The notes under the pieces: model-generated | Database searches by the model: none | Seen by the model: only the letters and a program-made list of their open reading frames with translations | Told to the model about the DNA's origin: nothing | Shown: in pieces, positions 12,598-24,536 of the stretch | Layout: each line of letters opens with the position of its first letter | How positions within the stretch are numbered: position 1 is the stretch's first letter | Position numbers and translations under genes: made by a program | Assembly: GCA_037576195.1 (NCBI GenBank) | Contig: CM075101.1 | Span: 39,060,001-39,124,000 of the forward strand | Direction of reading: 5' to 3' | Source of the DNA: Phytoseiulus persimilis | Lineage: Eukaryota > Arthropoda > Arachnida > Mesostigmata > Phytoseiidae | Length of the DNA stretch: 64,000 nucleotides

Positions 12598-13338
12598 ATG
12601 GAAGCATGGGTTATAGAACACAATGTGATGCCTCACCTCAGCTCACATAAGTTTTTCTTCCTTTTTCCCCGCGTTCGCTCTCTGAGTATGGATTCGATTG
12701 AGATCGGAGTCAAGATGTCGAGAATCGGAAAAAAGGAAGAAAATCGAATTCATTACAAGAAACCGATCAAGCGACTCTCCTCCTTCCTTCTCTCAGGGCT
12801 TGAACTGCTGAATGAGCCTAGCAGCGAGCTGGCGAACGCTTCCTCGCTCGGTCGGGCTGGTCGGTCGGTCGTCGGACGATGGCGTTATCGTTATATGTAT
12901 GTTGAAAGACAAAGGCTGCTTTGTGGATGGCTTTTGAAATTCGAAATCAATGAACTATCGATCGGCGAAAGGCAAGCCATTCCTCCTCCTCCACAGCACT
13001 CGTCGCCGACACATAATGTTTCACAGCCCGAGCTCGAGTTCCGACCACCGACGACTCGGAAACCTCCCGTGCCACTGGCTGATCGTCCCCTCGGAAGCTT
13101 CCCCGGTACATTGTGCGTTCCTGTAGGGAACTTTCAGCTCACAACGAAGCCGATTTCCCGGCACTTTTCGGAGATCTGTCGTGCAGATCGAATCTTCATC
13201 CTTGAATTCATTTGTTCTGAGACCTCCTTTCCCGTTCCAATTCTTCATTTTCTCACTGGCGAAAGTTCAAACACCGAAAGCCGATTCGTCGGCTCAATCT
13301 CGTCGCCGAGTTCTCGAAGATCGATGGTTGGCAATTAA
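12598..13338 (+). CDS. Longest uninterrupted open frame, 246 codons from ATG; unknown
   Basis: ATG at 12598 (the frame is open 49 codons further upstream) to TAA at 13338. No domain recognised. Features: Lys-rich segment near residues 35-60, a Pro-rich middle (about 150-180), no long hydrophobic stretch. The frame crosses a GGTC-type repeat at about 12850-12875 without a stop. Codon use is less biased than in COMMD3, and an overlapping frame ending at 13375 (..LEDRWLAINPDTKYVNYIFS) also looks protein-like near its end, so part of this may be intronic. Length alone makes pure chance unlikely but not excluded. Confidence 0.35.
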   Translation: MEAWVIEHNVMPHLSSHKFFFLFPRVRSLSMDSIEIGVKMSRIGKKEENRIHYKKPIKRLSSFLLSGLELLNEPSSELANASSLGRAGRSVVGRWRYRYMYVERQRLLCGWLLKFEINELSIGERQAIPPPPQHSSPTHNVSQPELEFRPPTTRKPPVPLADRPLGSFPGTLCVPVGNFQLTTKPISRHFSEICRADRIFILEFICSETSFPVPILHFLTGESSNTESRFVGSISSPSSRRSMVGN

Positions 13339-13663
13339 TCCCGATACTAAATATGTTAATTATATATTCAGCTAATGAGCTGGAGCATCGTCGTCTAGTA
13401 GAGCATTCCAGCTCACAATCTGAAGCATGCTATCAGCGCAATCGGAGCCGAATGACTACAGCGGGAAAATAAAGCGACGCAGAAGCCTTCAATCGAAAAC
13501 ACCTCGGCTCCAAGCTCTGCAACAGCGAACTACAGTTGTCAAGTACAAATGTGCTAATGTGCCCACGAGGGAAAATTTCTGACATCAACAGCCGCATAAT
13601 GGAGATAATGTACCAGACTCGCATATAGCAACATTATTGACCTACATTCTCTCGTGAACACAG

Positions 13664-13962
13664 TGGAGTTTCGGACCACCAACGTGCTAACGAGCGAAAC
13701 TTCCCGAACATCCGCCTTCAACGTCACTGTCCTTAGCTCAGTCACGGCAGAATTTTTCATTGTCCCCTTTCGGAACATTCCTAGCACGAGCTCGAATATT
13801 CGAATTTCTTTCCAAAAGAGATGTCCCTCAGCTTCCGAGGAGAACCCGAGCGGAGCGGGAGTTGTTACTCGTGTGATTCCGAGGACTCAAACTGTGTTCC
13901 CACCCGGTGCTGGAACAAGATGGAAACGAGGATTGGGCTTTTTTAGAACTTCATCGGCCTAA
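13664..13962 (+). CDS. Hypothetical exon, Thr/Ser-rich
   Basis: Open frame following a pyrimidine-containing acceptor (CATTCTCTCGTGAACACAG), with VEFRTTNVLTSETSRTSAFN at its start, running 98 codons to TAA. Composition is extracellular-like (Thr, Ser, Val, Phe). No ATG at its start, so it would be a last exon. Family not recognised. Confidence 0.3.
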
Positions 13963-14163
13963 TATTTATTCGGTTGTGGCCAACGATGAGCGGTTCTGCA
14001 ACGGGAGTGCGATGGCAGCTCCGAAAAATACTTTTTAGAGGGTACGAAGCAAGGGAGGGAAAGCAAAACCAAGAAGGATAAGCGAGCCGAGGAGAAACGC
14101 CACCAGAGAACGACGGCGATAAGGCAACAAAATTAAAAGCTAATGTCTTCCTAGCTCCTGTAG

Positions 14164-14352
14164 ATGATCGACCACTCCGTACGCATCATTACTCCGACAG
14201 GAAGCCGGAGCGGGATGCTGCACTTTTTCCTCCGCCTTGGTGTTGCCACGGAAGCCCGAATTCCTAAAAACACCGATGATGAGACAAACTTCGAAGCAGA
14301 ACTCGATGACGCCACAAACACGACGATACACTCAGCAGCCCAACCCAGCTGA
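14164..14352 (+). CDS. Hypothetical small protein or terminal exon, 62 aa
   Basis: ATG at 14164, stop TGA at 14352. The sequence ends in an acidic stretch (NTDDETNFEAELDDATN). An acceptor-like CTCCTGTAG sits directly before the ATG, so this may instead be a last exon. No domain recognised. Confidence 0.3.
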   Translation: MIDHSVRIITPTGSRSGMLHFFLRLGVATEARIPKNTDDETNFEAELDDATNTTIHSAAQPS

Positions 14353-14549
14353 ACACGCAACGACTGAGGCCAGGACCCGCGGATGTCTGAATAGGTGGGA
14401 GAGTTTGATAATTTCGAGACCCGCGGAGCGACATTTTTTCTATCCGCCCCTGAAGCACAACAAGAGGTCCTGGCAAGATTTCCGGACCGAACGAGATGGG
14501 ATCTCCGGAATAAAATCTCGCAAGTCGGGAACGCGCATCTGTCCCGCCC

Positions 14550-14952
14550 ATGATACCCGAAGTGTTGGGCTGGCACCGAAGAGACGTCAACGAGGACGTC
14601 CCGCGACTGCAACGTGCGTGGAACTCGATGAAATATTGCGCTGCTCGTGCGGTTACCGGCGGAGATTTGTCAAGTAAGTTTTTACTCACTACCTGCAGAC
14701 TTTCAGGAGAGCGAGACGCTGAGGAAAGGGAGGAATGACGACCGGCGGGCGTGTTTGGGACAGCTACCTTGTCAACTTAGCACAGGCACGAAGACGATGC
14801 TCGACTCGAAGATCCTCGGTTACGGAGAGCCTCTCTCGAGCCGCCGCCGCGAACTTCGCCGAGTTAAAATCTTTCGCTCACTAAGTCGCTCGCCTCACTC
14901 ACGCAGAGCGAATGAGCGCCCGCCCACTCGTTGCACGCACGATCCCGTCTGA
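14550..14952 (+). CDS. Hypothetical protein, two exons, 96 aa
   Basis: ATG at 14550. Exon 1 (14550-14673) ends A|GTAAGT, a near-perfect donor, phase 1. The acceptor CTTAGCACAG at 14785 gives exon 2 (14786-14952) in matching phase, with TMLDSKILGYGEPLSSRRRE, ending TGA. The 112-nt intron has a plausible branch/pyrimidine region (CTTGTCAACTTAG). The frame is also open 12 codons upstream of the ATG. The C-terminus is Arg/Ser-rich. No family recognised. Confidence 0.4.
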
Positions 14953-15929
14953 GTGCGATCCCTGGCTTGTAGCGGAGCTCGAAAAGGAATGCTCGGCATG
15001 GCAAACAAGTTTTCACCACCGCCAACATACAACTCCCGAATCCAGGCCGTCCCGCATTCACGGTTACCAAGCTCTCTCGATTCCCCTTGTTAAGCTTCCG
15101 AACAAGTGGACACGCAGTGCACAGTCGAGCTGTTTGTGAGCTTGATTTCAGACTCGATCTGGGAGCAACACCTACGTGAGATCAAACACTGGGACGGTTA
15201 AGAGAAGATGAGAACTCTTCCGAAAATAAATTAGTTGAAATATCTTAACCGAGAGATGCGCGAACAACAAGGCGTTACTCTGTGAACACCCTGGATGAGA
15301 TGTATGCCCGTGTGATGAACGAGTCACTTTACCTTAAAGCTGTGGGAGATTTGTTGACAGTGCCGTGGAAATGTTATTCGAGAAACCGGGGCTGCGGGTT
15401 TTTTACTTCTCTTGTTCTTCTCTCTGCCTATCCTTGTACAACTCATTCCTCTCGCTGAATTCATTCGAAACACGCAGAGGGCCCTAGCAGAGCATGTTGT
15501 CATCCACGCTGTAAGAGCACCGGGCTCGACATTCCAACAACGGGAACCTCTGTTGTGAATGCTGGGCTCCGCAGAGATGTCATCGAGATACAGGTTTGAA
15601 ATGCTAGGATTTTTTCGGCAGTGTCGGAAATAGAGAGTAAAAAGCGCGCCGGTCGAGGGAAGCCGATGCGGGTGTTGACACGCTCAAATGGCTGAAAGAG
15701 TGAATTTTTATCTGCTCTAAGAATTTTCAGGCCAAGTCTCCGCGAGATGTTCTTGCAGTCGCCTCTAGAGATCGGTCAGAAATCAAATAGAGGTGGTTAT
15801 GTTCTATTTTAGCTCGTAAGCCATCTCTGGCTCATCGAGGCGTTCTACATTTCCTCCTGGAGGGCCGTTTGCCTCAGAAACATTCCAATCCGATGAACTG
15901 TGCAGAGCGTTGAGATCATCCGCAAAAAC
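14953..15929. other. No supported gene
   Basis: No open frame with coding character or splice context on either strand. Somewhat more A/T-rich than neighbours. Confidence 0.45.
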
Positions 15930-16189
15930 TCAGACGGCTGGTCCGCCTGGTAGGGCGATGAGATTTTTGACAAAATTTAATAAGCCGCATGCTCGAGAAG
16001 AAGGAGCGGGATTCGTTCGAGTCGCTCTCCAGGTTGTGATCCTAGCGATTGATATGCTCGCTGGAAACACTGATCGAAGACGGGTGGACGCAAAATTTAT
16101 CTCAGTTCGAAAAGTATTGTTCCATCCGAGACATTGGCGACCGGAAAATCCGTCCTCCTTCCGCCGAGTCCCCGAGCTCAATCTACTTC

Positions 16190-18089
16190 AGCCATTGCAA
16201 CGACCCAATGCATTCCTGCGAAAAACCATTTCCTCTTGACCGGCAGCGATTCGACCATGGCCTGCACGACATTCTTGGCGGCCTGCTCGTTTTTCAAGGA
16301 GGTTCCATCGACCACGGCTTTTAGGAGACATTTCCCGCCTGCACCTTCGACGCTCTGGAAGAGTGTCCTGAACGCTTCATTTCCAAGTCAAAGCTACGAG
16401 AGAAGTGAGTTATGAAGGTATTCTAGACGGAAATAACGGCGTGGGGCAAATTGTGGGAACTCGAATCCTAGCCATACCTTGTCGTTGATTATTCCGTCAG
16501 CGTAGCATCGGTCGAATGCACCGCAAACCTCTTCGCTGATCTCGAACAGCTGAGCCATCGTCAGCTCGTTTTTCTCCATCACAGGCAGAAAGTGCATGAC
16601 CGATAGAGCCATCGGCTTCACGACCTTCATCATATCCTCATTGCCTGGTTCGAATACTCGTGATCTTATTCGTAATTCCAATGAAACGGGACAATATTGT
16701 GGATTCATGCGGAGCGGAAGGCAAGCGCCGACGATAAAAGCGTGCAAGGAAGTTCTTCGTGTCGACGCGTTCGCCCCAGAGTACTCAGCGAGGAACCAGG
16801 TTGGCTTCTCTCGAGAACTAGGAAGTGTCCACCACCGATTAGAGCGGACCGCTCACATTTGTTTCTCGCGGGCCGAATCGCGCGGTTGGAATCTTTCCGC
16901 GGGCCATGAACTTCGCTCTATCTTTCTATCCCTTGGGGACTTGTTGCTCAGGACGACTTATCGGGTGACGGGACAATGCGAAATAACGAAGGAAAAACCC
17001 AGAACCTTTCGTACTCATGGAACTCACTGATTCCAAGGTTGTCTGACCGAGGTTGGGGAGGGAATTCGTGGTTCGAGTTTAAGGGAACCGAAACTTTCTA
17101 GCGGGTTCAGCGGTGTGAGGGTTCCAAGATGAGTTTTTCAATGCCCGATCAGGAATCAGCTCGGAAATCATCATCGACTTTCTCCGTTCGCGACAAGCGG
17201 AAGTCCCCCGAACCCAGGAAGTTGTGCAGTTCGCAATTGGTCCGGTGCGTGGAGCGTCTCCACTCCTTCTCATCCCTGGTGTACTTCGTTCGAATTCAAG
17301 CATTGCCTCTTCATGGGTATTGCGAGAACGAGCTGATGACCAGTTAGTTGCAGCCAGCGTGGTCAGAACCATGACCAATGAGGAAGCTACGGATTGTCCA
17401 ACGACGGACCCTTTAGCCATCGGTCACTCGACTCCTGCCCTTTCGACTTTGTGGAACTCATCGGTACTCACTTGGAACTTTTCCACATTTTGTAGCTCTG
17501 TCAGAATCTTTTTCCGATGTTGCGCAGTGCAAGAAGAGGTGCAATATCAAAGCTGTTTTGCACTGCATGAGCTCTGCGGTGGGATCGCGATCGCTCGGGT
17601 TCGAAAGCGGAGGACGCATTCGATCTGTGAGCTTAAGTGATTTCCCTTCGAAGGCGACGTCAATGCCAAACGACCAGCTGAAACGACAGTCTGAGCGAGA
17701 AAGCACACCTCATCTTCGTTTCGGGAGCTCGTGATGAATTTGCGGAAACCAGCTCCGTTGGATGAGCCGCACAACTGAGCCGCGGTGTGAGACCTTCAAG
17801 GCCGACTTCGATTCCAATAGCTTCTAGAATTATTCTCAGGTTATTCGATACGAGAGAATCACTGTAAACGGCCGAATCGATGGAATCCCCGTCAACATCG
17901 CTGACTTCCGAGGCAGCTCGTCGAACTCTCTCTCCTTGATCAATGACCAATTACGGAGTAGGACATCGGCGATTGAGCACGCGGACTCGATAACCACCCG
18001 GGGTCCGGGTGAGTTTCGAATCGGAAACACTGCTCGACTCAAAATAGCTCTGACTGTCAAATTATTCCACGCTGGAGGAAAAACGTACC
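16190..18089 (-). CDS. Multi-exon gene of unknown function (span runs from best 3' exon to 5'-most mapped exon)
   Basis: Not recognised. Mapped 5' part: exon ending 18089 (..PDRHLLVEEL, donor CG|GTACGT), 59-nt intron, exon 17998-18029, 63-nt intron (weak donor GTGGTT), exon 17934 down to about 17780 (RRAASEVSDVDGDSIDSAVY, then NNLRIILEAIGIEVGLEGL); all phases match. Further coding-type segments on this strand lie at about 17700-17480 (DVAFEGKSLKLTDRMRPP, ending A|GTGAGT), about 17300-17150 (KEWRRSTHRTNCELHNFLG), and 16652-16482 (EDMMKVVKPMALSVMHFLPV, donor AAG|GTATGG). After that intron's AG, phase-0 reading stops at once (TTTGA), yet the same frame then shows 60 well-biased codons (TLFQSVEGAGGKCLLKAVVD) to about 16190. 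The full joining is unresolved. Confidence 0.45.
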
Positions 18090-18329
18090 GAAGCTCCTCT
18101 ACCAAGAGATGTCGATCGGGGCTCTCCATATTCAAAGGTTGTCCTCCGTCGAGTGAATCCAACGCATAATCTGACCAAACTAGCCCGCGACACGATTCAG
18201 TTAGGTGGTGGCTGTGGGCAGCGGTCTCGGTGATGGCATTGTCTTCCAAGGTGTCTGCAGAGGCAATCTCGGGCACCCAGGGCTAATTTGGACACGTCCG
18301 CCCAGTTGGCCAGTTGAGCAGCCATCTCT

Positions 18330-20957
18330 GCGGACGTCTACCAGAGGTACTCGGCCCGTTCAGCTGTATTCTCGGTCAGTTCATCTATCGGACGAGAGAT
18401 CCTCCCACCCCGTTCGTCCTTTGCTCGTGGTCGCCTGTCGTCCACGCCGCTCCTCCGGTAGGTGTGGACAACACCCAATTTGCACAATCTCCGAAAGAGA
18501 TGAACAACTCCTTGCCTCCGTGACCAATGCTAGCCGGAGATTAGATATTCTTCAGCCAACTGAAGCTCTGAGACAGACCGACTCGACAGACAGGTTTAGA
18601 GCCAACGGGAAAAAAAAAAACAGACCAGATGAGATCACCCAAAACGACATGGGAGGAAGGGAGGGGAAGATAAATGAAGATTGCGGAAAACAGTTTCTCA
18701 TTGAGCTCATCGGAAGGCTGCGTTCGAGTGTCAGCTTTGACACCTGCTCCAGGGTGTCAATACAAAACCTACCTGAGGTGCTCTCAGCAGGACATCGGAA
18801 CGAAAGCATGACGGAGGGGAAAACCAGAGGAAATACGAAACGAAAGACAATGAGAACAAAACGCGGTCGGGTGGAATATTTTTGACAGCTGGGGACCGCG
18901 ACTCCGACGACGAGGCGGAGGAGCTCACTGCGGTCGTCAAACGAAAAAAGAGGAATAGAGAAACCTCAAAGCGAAAGTCGGCGTCCCCGATTCAACACCC
19001 GCCGTCCATGACTCCGCAGAAAACTGCTGCGTGCAGACCAATCTTTATCGACCTACCTATCCTGGACGACTGCTCTCCTGAACGAACCGGACCTGTTCTC
19101 CTCTCTTCAAAACTGTTCCCGTGGAACTTCGATCTGGGAACCGTTCGTCTAAAGACGAGACGACGATGAGGGGAATTCCTCTACAGACGTATTGCGTTTG
19201 TTCTTTCAGCTTTTGTTCCTGGGGGAGAGCTAATTATTTGACGACACCCGCGGCAGTGTCCAATTATGCAAGGTATCAAGCTCGCCTCGAGGGGAGAGAC
19301 AATTTAAAAACTCGCAGCTCGACTTAGTGGTCTTTTTGTTCGATTCACTTAAACGCGTCCACGACCGAGGTGTACCCTCATCCCAGCGGTGAGCGTGTAC
19401 GCGTGCGTGAATGTTCACGCGAGACCGACTATCTCGCATAAGAACGCCTCAGTCCGCGCCCGCCCGGCCGAGGTGCGCTGCGCACTATTTCACCCGTATC
19501 CGCAGAAGTCAGGTAGAATTGATTCTTCTCCGCGAGCCGCCCGGCGGCCAGGACCCACCGCTCTCCGAGGTTTTAACTCGGAGACAGTTTTCGCTCGTGC
19601 CTCTCCTTTTTTGTCTTTTCAGCTCTCCTAAATACCCTCTTTGTTTTTGAGTCGGGAGCCCTGGGCGCGCTTTCTGTGAATCCAAGTGGAAAAATCAGCT
19701 CAAAACGGTCGTTTCATCTCGCTGCCACGGGAAGCACCTGAGCCGCCTTGGTTTCTCCCTTGGAATCGAGCTCAAGGGGAATGAGTACTGGAGTTCACCG
19801 GAGTTGCGCGGGTTCCCCCTCCGCCGGATCGGTCTGGGAGGGAGGAGACGGAGTTTCTGGCCAGTGACGTCGTTCCTAGGTCTGCTCGAAGCACTGCGAT
19901 CGATGCTGAAAATCTTGCATACCAGCAGGGCGGGCAGTCGGTCGGTCGGTCGATGATTATTAATGAGCGAAGATCGAGGAAACAGAAAGATGTGTCACGT
20001 TGGGGGATGGTTAGGAAAAAACTGGGTCAACAAAGCAAGGGTTATGCTCGACGGGCTGCCTCGCTGCCGAACGGCCGAACCAGGACTCACACCCCATGTA
20101 AGCGGCCAAGAACGAGCTGACGGACAGGCGGGCGGGCGGGCGAGTGAGTGAGCGGGAAGGCAGGCGAGCTGACTACATATCGGAGTGTTTTAGTCGTCAG
20201 GGGAATGTCACATTGGCCACAGTCCTACATCTGTCGATGATTCAAGAGGAGGGATGCATAGACGAACTGTAAAAAAAACACACTACCCTCATACCTGAGC
20301 GAGCGAGCGAGGTTGGATGTGAGAGGGGTGCAAGCATCGCGCTACCCCTAACCAAAGCTGTTATGCTTTCAAGTGGGTTCGCTCTCTTTTATCTCACTCA
20401 ATTCCATTCCTCCCTTGGTCTGGTTGTGATCGGAGGAGAGGGAGCTTTCCAGGAGCATGTAATGTAGAGAGACGACGCACCCTCAAATTACGACGTATCC
20501 GCCCGAAATTGAGGGTGCGCGCGATGCGCGCTCTGTCTGTAATGAACGGAACTCCCGAAACGCGTCGCGCGCGAAGTTCAGCGCGGCAAAGGAGCTGACG
20601 GCCGAGTCGAATGGAATCGGGAGTTCCTCGCTGAGCAATGCACCGGTGAATTGTTCCGAGCCAAATCGCATCCGAGACTCAGAAGATATTCCTCGCCCGA
20701 ACAAAGGTTTGAGCCGCGCAGGAACATGGAACAGCTTGGAACTCTCCTCGCGCACATCGAGGAAGGGAAAAAAGCAGTTTAATCAAAATCACGAGCGGAG
20801 CGCACGCATTGCAAGCCGCAAGTCTCTAGAGATCCCGATGATATGCGAACCTCAGAACTCGGTGCTCTGGCTCGATAAGATTCGGAGAGATAATACTAAT
20901 GTTTAAGAGCCGCAGACTCTAAAAGGCCTTCTCGAAACGAGCGACATCCAACGAGAG
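18330..20957. other. No supported gene; GTCG repeat
   Basis: Open frames such as 18205-18885 (+) are low-complexity or lack coding character. A short (GTCG)-type repeat occurs near 19938-19952 and GGGC/GAGT repeats near 20127-20155. A minus-strand frame at 20483-20755 is moderately protein-like but has no splice context I could confirm. Confidence 0.35.
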
Positions 20958-21180
20958 ATGGATAGAGATATCTTCAGCAAGAGAAACGGATACCACCCGC
21001 CCTTCCTCCCTTCTCTCAACCAACCAGCAAGCTTAGGCAGTCAGAGAGGGCTTAATAAAGTCCTCAAAGTAATACACTTGAAGGCGAGTATCGAATGTCA
21101 TTGGCTCGCCGGCTCTCTTCCGAGCTGCGCCATCGCAACAAATCCCAGCTCAGCCGCGAGGCTTTCTCTTGAGAGCAGGA

Positions 21181-21449
21181 TGCCGGTCGGGATGACGGAT
21201 GTTCTCCTCGACGACGGAGAAAAGTATTTAACATTGACTGCTCATCCACGCAAGCGAATCTCCTCCGTCCCGGAGAATTCTTCCGAGGTGAATCTTTTCC
21301 TCAGCAGCTCTGACGACGCTTTTGGCGAACCTTGGAACAGCTTTGTTTTCTCGGGAGAGTCGGAAGTTTTCCGAATCGCCAATATTTTCCGCGAGCAGCC
21401 GGTGGACTACTTGACTGATCGGCGAACGACTAAAAGCGCAGATGAATGA
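21181..21449 (+). CDS. Hypothetical C-terminal exon, acidic
   Basis: Open frame whose tail from about 21181 (MPVGMTDVLLDDGEKYLTLT, later SSSDDAFGEPWNSF and a VFRIANIF motif) is protein-like and ends TGA at 21449. The opposite strand also has an open frame (21488-21229) ending TAA that looks protein-like, so strand is uncertain. No domain recognised. Confidence 0.3.
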
Positions 21450-22305
21450 GCCGAGCTGGCTAACGGAGTGACCATCGAACTCCACCACAACTGTCGGCCA
21501 TTGTTTGAGTCAAGAGGCCTTCGGAAGGGGATTTTCATAGCGGGGCGTTCATGTAAACCGCTTCTATTTCGTCAGCCGCGCACGTGTGAATGACCCTTTC
21601 GTTAACCATTCGATACCGAGAACAAAAATGTCCATTGACACACCATCACACCAAACAAGGGAGGAAGGCAAGATCGAACAAACGAGCGAAGAAACCGCGG
21701 ATCGCGCAGACTCAAGACCGGCCAGCTTCTTGTCCCGATTCGAGCTGGCCGGGTGTCCAACTTGTTCCCGAACCGGCTCCTCGGACCAAAACGGAGCAGG
21801 AACCCTTCTCGGGCTTCCGTTGGACGAGTTCGGACTCGGGTCCGACTTTGTTCAACCTCGGATCGGATGCGCAGACGGCTAACTGAGACCATGTGTCGTT
21901 AGTGAGGTCGTCCAGAGAGTTGGCCAGAGGGCAGAGATTTTCCGAGTGTCTTTGTTGGTGGTTGTTGGTGTAATCACGGCCGTGCGCGGTTCTCTCCCTC
22001 AACCCGATCGACAATGCTGCGACATCCTCCAGATGTTTGGAAACAAGCGGCCCGTTGGCCGGATCTCAACCGTTCGTCCGGAAACTCGCCGCCGCCGACG
22101 CTGGCGTCTCAGCATCGGCGGACAACCTCTGACCTCAAAGGGGTACCAGATTAACCTCAGAGTCTAAATATGGCCAGAAGACGCGTTCGGACATCGATCG
22201 CGATGGAAATAGCTTGTTGTGGCGAAGTTCAAACCGGAGAAGTTTCGAGCAGGGCTACGATTCACAGGCAACGGTCACGATAGCTCGGCACCGTCAGAAA
22301 TTCAG

Positions 22306-23529
22306 AGGGGCGCTTCGTGTCCGAGCAGCGGAGGCCGTCTTTTCGGAAGCCATCGCTTCTGGTGTCCCAGGCGGAACTTGCGGAGCTGGCTGCTCGCCCG
22401 TAGAACTTTTCCCGACGGTCGCGACACTTTCACACAATCAACCGGGCAGCAACGCACCCATCGAGGCTGCACACAGTATCTTCAGCGTTCGTTTACGGGA
22501 CTTCACGGAAGGTGAGGAAGAGCGGTTTCCATGAAGATAAAGAGAATCCACGTCACTGTCGGCCGCTTCCAGCGCACAAATTATAACTTAACTCATCGGG
22601 GTTGACCTCGTAATTTGCTGAATCGTTGCCATGTAATTGTTGCGTTGAGTCGTATGCAGAACTTTGAGTGTTCCATGAGCTGCTTGATAAGAGCGAAGCC
22701 TGAAATATTGCCGCGATTCGCCGTCTGGAGCTCGAGCTGTGTCAGACTACATTTCACCGTTTCGTGTTTCTCACGAACTCAAATCTGGGTCAGTCATTGC
22801 CAAATCGCTGGTATGCTCTACCTGTTGAAGTTTAACAACGTTGCATGGTTTCTCTCTTTCACTCCCTTTTCTCTCTCTCTCTTCCTCGGTGATCGGCGGC
22901 GAGCTGGGTGTGTCTGTGAGGATATCGAACTCGGATCTGACTGTGAATTGTCAACGGGTCAAAAGAGTCGAGATTGGAAGGCACGATCGCCAACACTCGC
23001 GTCAATCATTCTTCCAGGCGGAGTCTGGAGGAAGTATCGCGAAAAGCACTCCACTTTGCCTACTCAACAAATTCAAGGTCTTGGCTCAGCGCTCAGGGTG
23101 AACTCCTTGGTCTCAAGGAGTAAATCGGTGAGTGGACATTCAGTTACCAAGCTGACTGCCGTTGGCGTCGAAGCAGTGATCGCGCTCACCGTATAAAGTA
23201 GCGAGCGACGATGTCCCCAGACTTACTACCCGAGCATTTTCGTCTTCCAAGGATGTTCTTCGATCGGCGTGACGGTCGAGGAGAAACAGTACTCAATGGG
23301 GAATTCGTTGTTTTCCCGATCTCCCATTTTCCCTATTTGGGCCCTCATCAATCGAAATATTTTCCTATTCCGAGCCGGGATCGATGAGATCCAGTTCTTA
23401 CCGGAGCATTACGTCACATCAGAGTCCCAGAACTCGGAGATGCTCCTCGCCGGAGCGACAACAAGGCGTTGGTGGTCGGCGACATCAAACATCCATTATG
23501 ATCGACACGCAGCTCGGACCGACTCGTAG
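22306..23529 (+). CDS. Three-exon gene of unknown family (3' portion)
   Basis: Not recognised. Exon A 22306-22511 follows AAATTCAG and ends GAA G|GTGAGG. Exon B 22904-23127 follows a long CT-rich tract (CTCTCTCTCTCTTCC) and CGGCGAG; it carries a Cys-rich start (GCVCEDIELGSDCEL) and ends TCG|GTGAGT. Exon C 23221-23529 follows GTCCCCAG and contains YYPSIFVFQGCSSIGVTVEE, ending TAG. Phases 1 and 0 match throughout, giving about 246 open codons. Upstream coding exons are expected; the frame at 21629-21882 is a candidate. No signal peptide or domain can be named. Some segments have competing frames, so exon B in particular deserves transcript support. Confidence 0.45.
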
Positions 23530-24005
23530 AGAAGAACTCCGCCAACCCGCCGACAACCCGCAACCGTCCCGCAGTCATCGCTGCTTGTGCCGCAGGAACG
23601 GGACAAAGAAGTCTAGAGAACTTGATAAAGTCAGACAGGCCCATATTGCAACGGTCGACTGACTGACTGCCTGGATGGATGTTCGGAGAGTCGCTCGGCT
23701 CTTTTCTCCCTCCACCCAGCCAGCCAGTCCGGCGCGGCAGCGTCTTCAGTCGAAGTGCAATTGACGACCGCACATAAACGGCTGATTGAGCAGGGGGTTC
23801 GGAGAGTTTATTGAAGTCGCGCCCTCGCTCCGACGGAATCCATTCTTCGTCCCAAACGACCGCTGACCGGACAAGGAGTCGGACAAATGTACCAGAGGTA
23901 GTGACCGAGACCTCCTCCAAGTTCGAAGTTGGGAGTAAGCCATTCTTAACCTCCAATCGGACCTTTGCCTCAGCCCTTCCACCTCCTCACCGTTCGTCAC
24001 TCTGC

Positions 24006-24025
24006 CTCTCTCTCTCTCTCTCTCT
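24006..24025. repeat. (CT)10 microsatellite
   Basis: Ten uninterrupted CT units seen directly. Confidence 0.95.
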
Positions 24026-24126
24026 ACGCCGAGAAGCTGGACTCCGTCTATCGCTTTCAGTCAAAGCTCTTGCGACTATTCCAAGGAAGCCTCTCGTTGA
24101 GAAATACCATGACAAGTAATCCACCA

Positions 24127-24536
24127 ATGGCACGGCGAATGGTCAATATAGCCAAGCAATGCAATGATCGAATCACTCTTCAAAGAAGAGAAAAAATACA
24201 TTACGAAGGATCACTGCTGAGATCAAGTGTTCATCATAGGTTCTGTTGTAGACTTGTTCACCAAATGCATTATGACAATACTCTTCCTCCGAGGTAATGT
24301 TGAAATATTCTGTCCTCGGAGTCCCGAGGTGGTGGAGAGTGAACACTCGGTTGTTCCTCTCGTCCCCCAGTCGCTATGTCGTCCGTCGGGCGCGTGTCGG
24401 AACCATCCTCAACTCATGGGAGTTCATATGCCTACAGTGGTGGAGGCAAGCGACAACAAACGACAAATCGTGGGGGATGTTTTCGCCTGGGGGAACTCCG
24501 GATTCGCGACGGCTCCGGGAATCACAACAACAATAA
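24127..24536 (+). CDS. Hypothetical protein, two exons, 110 aa
   Basis: ATG at 24127 (context CCAATGG). Exon 1 24127-24293 is basic (MARRMVNIAKQCNDRITLQR) and ends AG|GTAATG. A 77-nt intron ends in a pyrimidine tract and CCCCCAG at 24370. Exon 2 24371-24536 continues in matching phase (TILNSWEFICLQWWRQ) to TAA. An overlapping frame starting with its own ATG at 24376 encodes a complete 74-residue Asn-rich peptide and is an alternative reading of the second part. No family recognised. Confidence 0.35.

Noticed and set aside
18205-18885. 226-codon plus-strand open frame
   Set aside because: Starts at a non-ATG codon, and its first part overlaps the opposite strand of a better-supported minus-strand gene; composition is unnatural.
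23414-23985. 180-codon minus-strand open frame
   Set aside because: Opposes the phase-matched plus-strand exon 23221-23529, and its middle crosses a GACT-type repeat.
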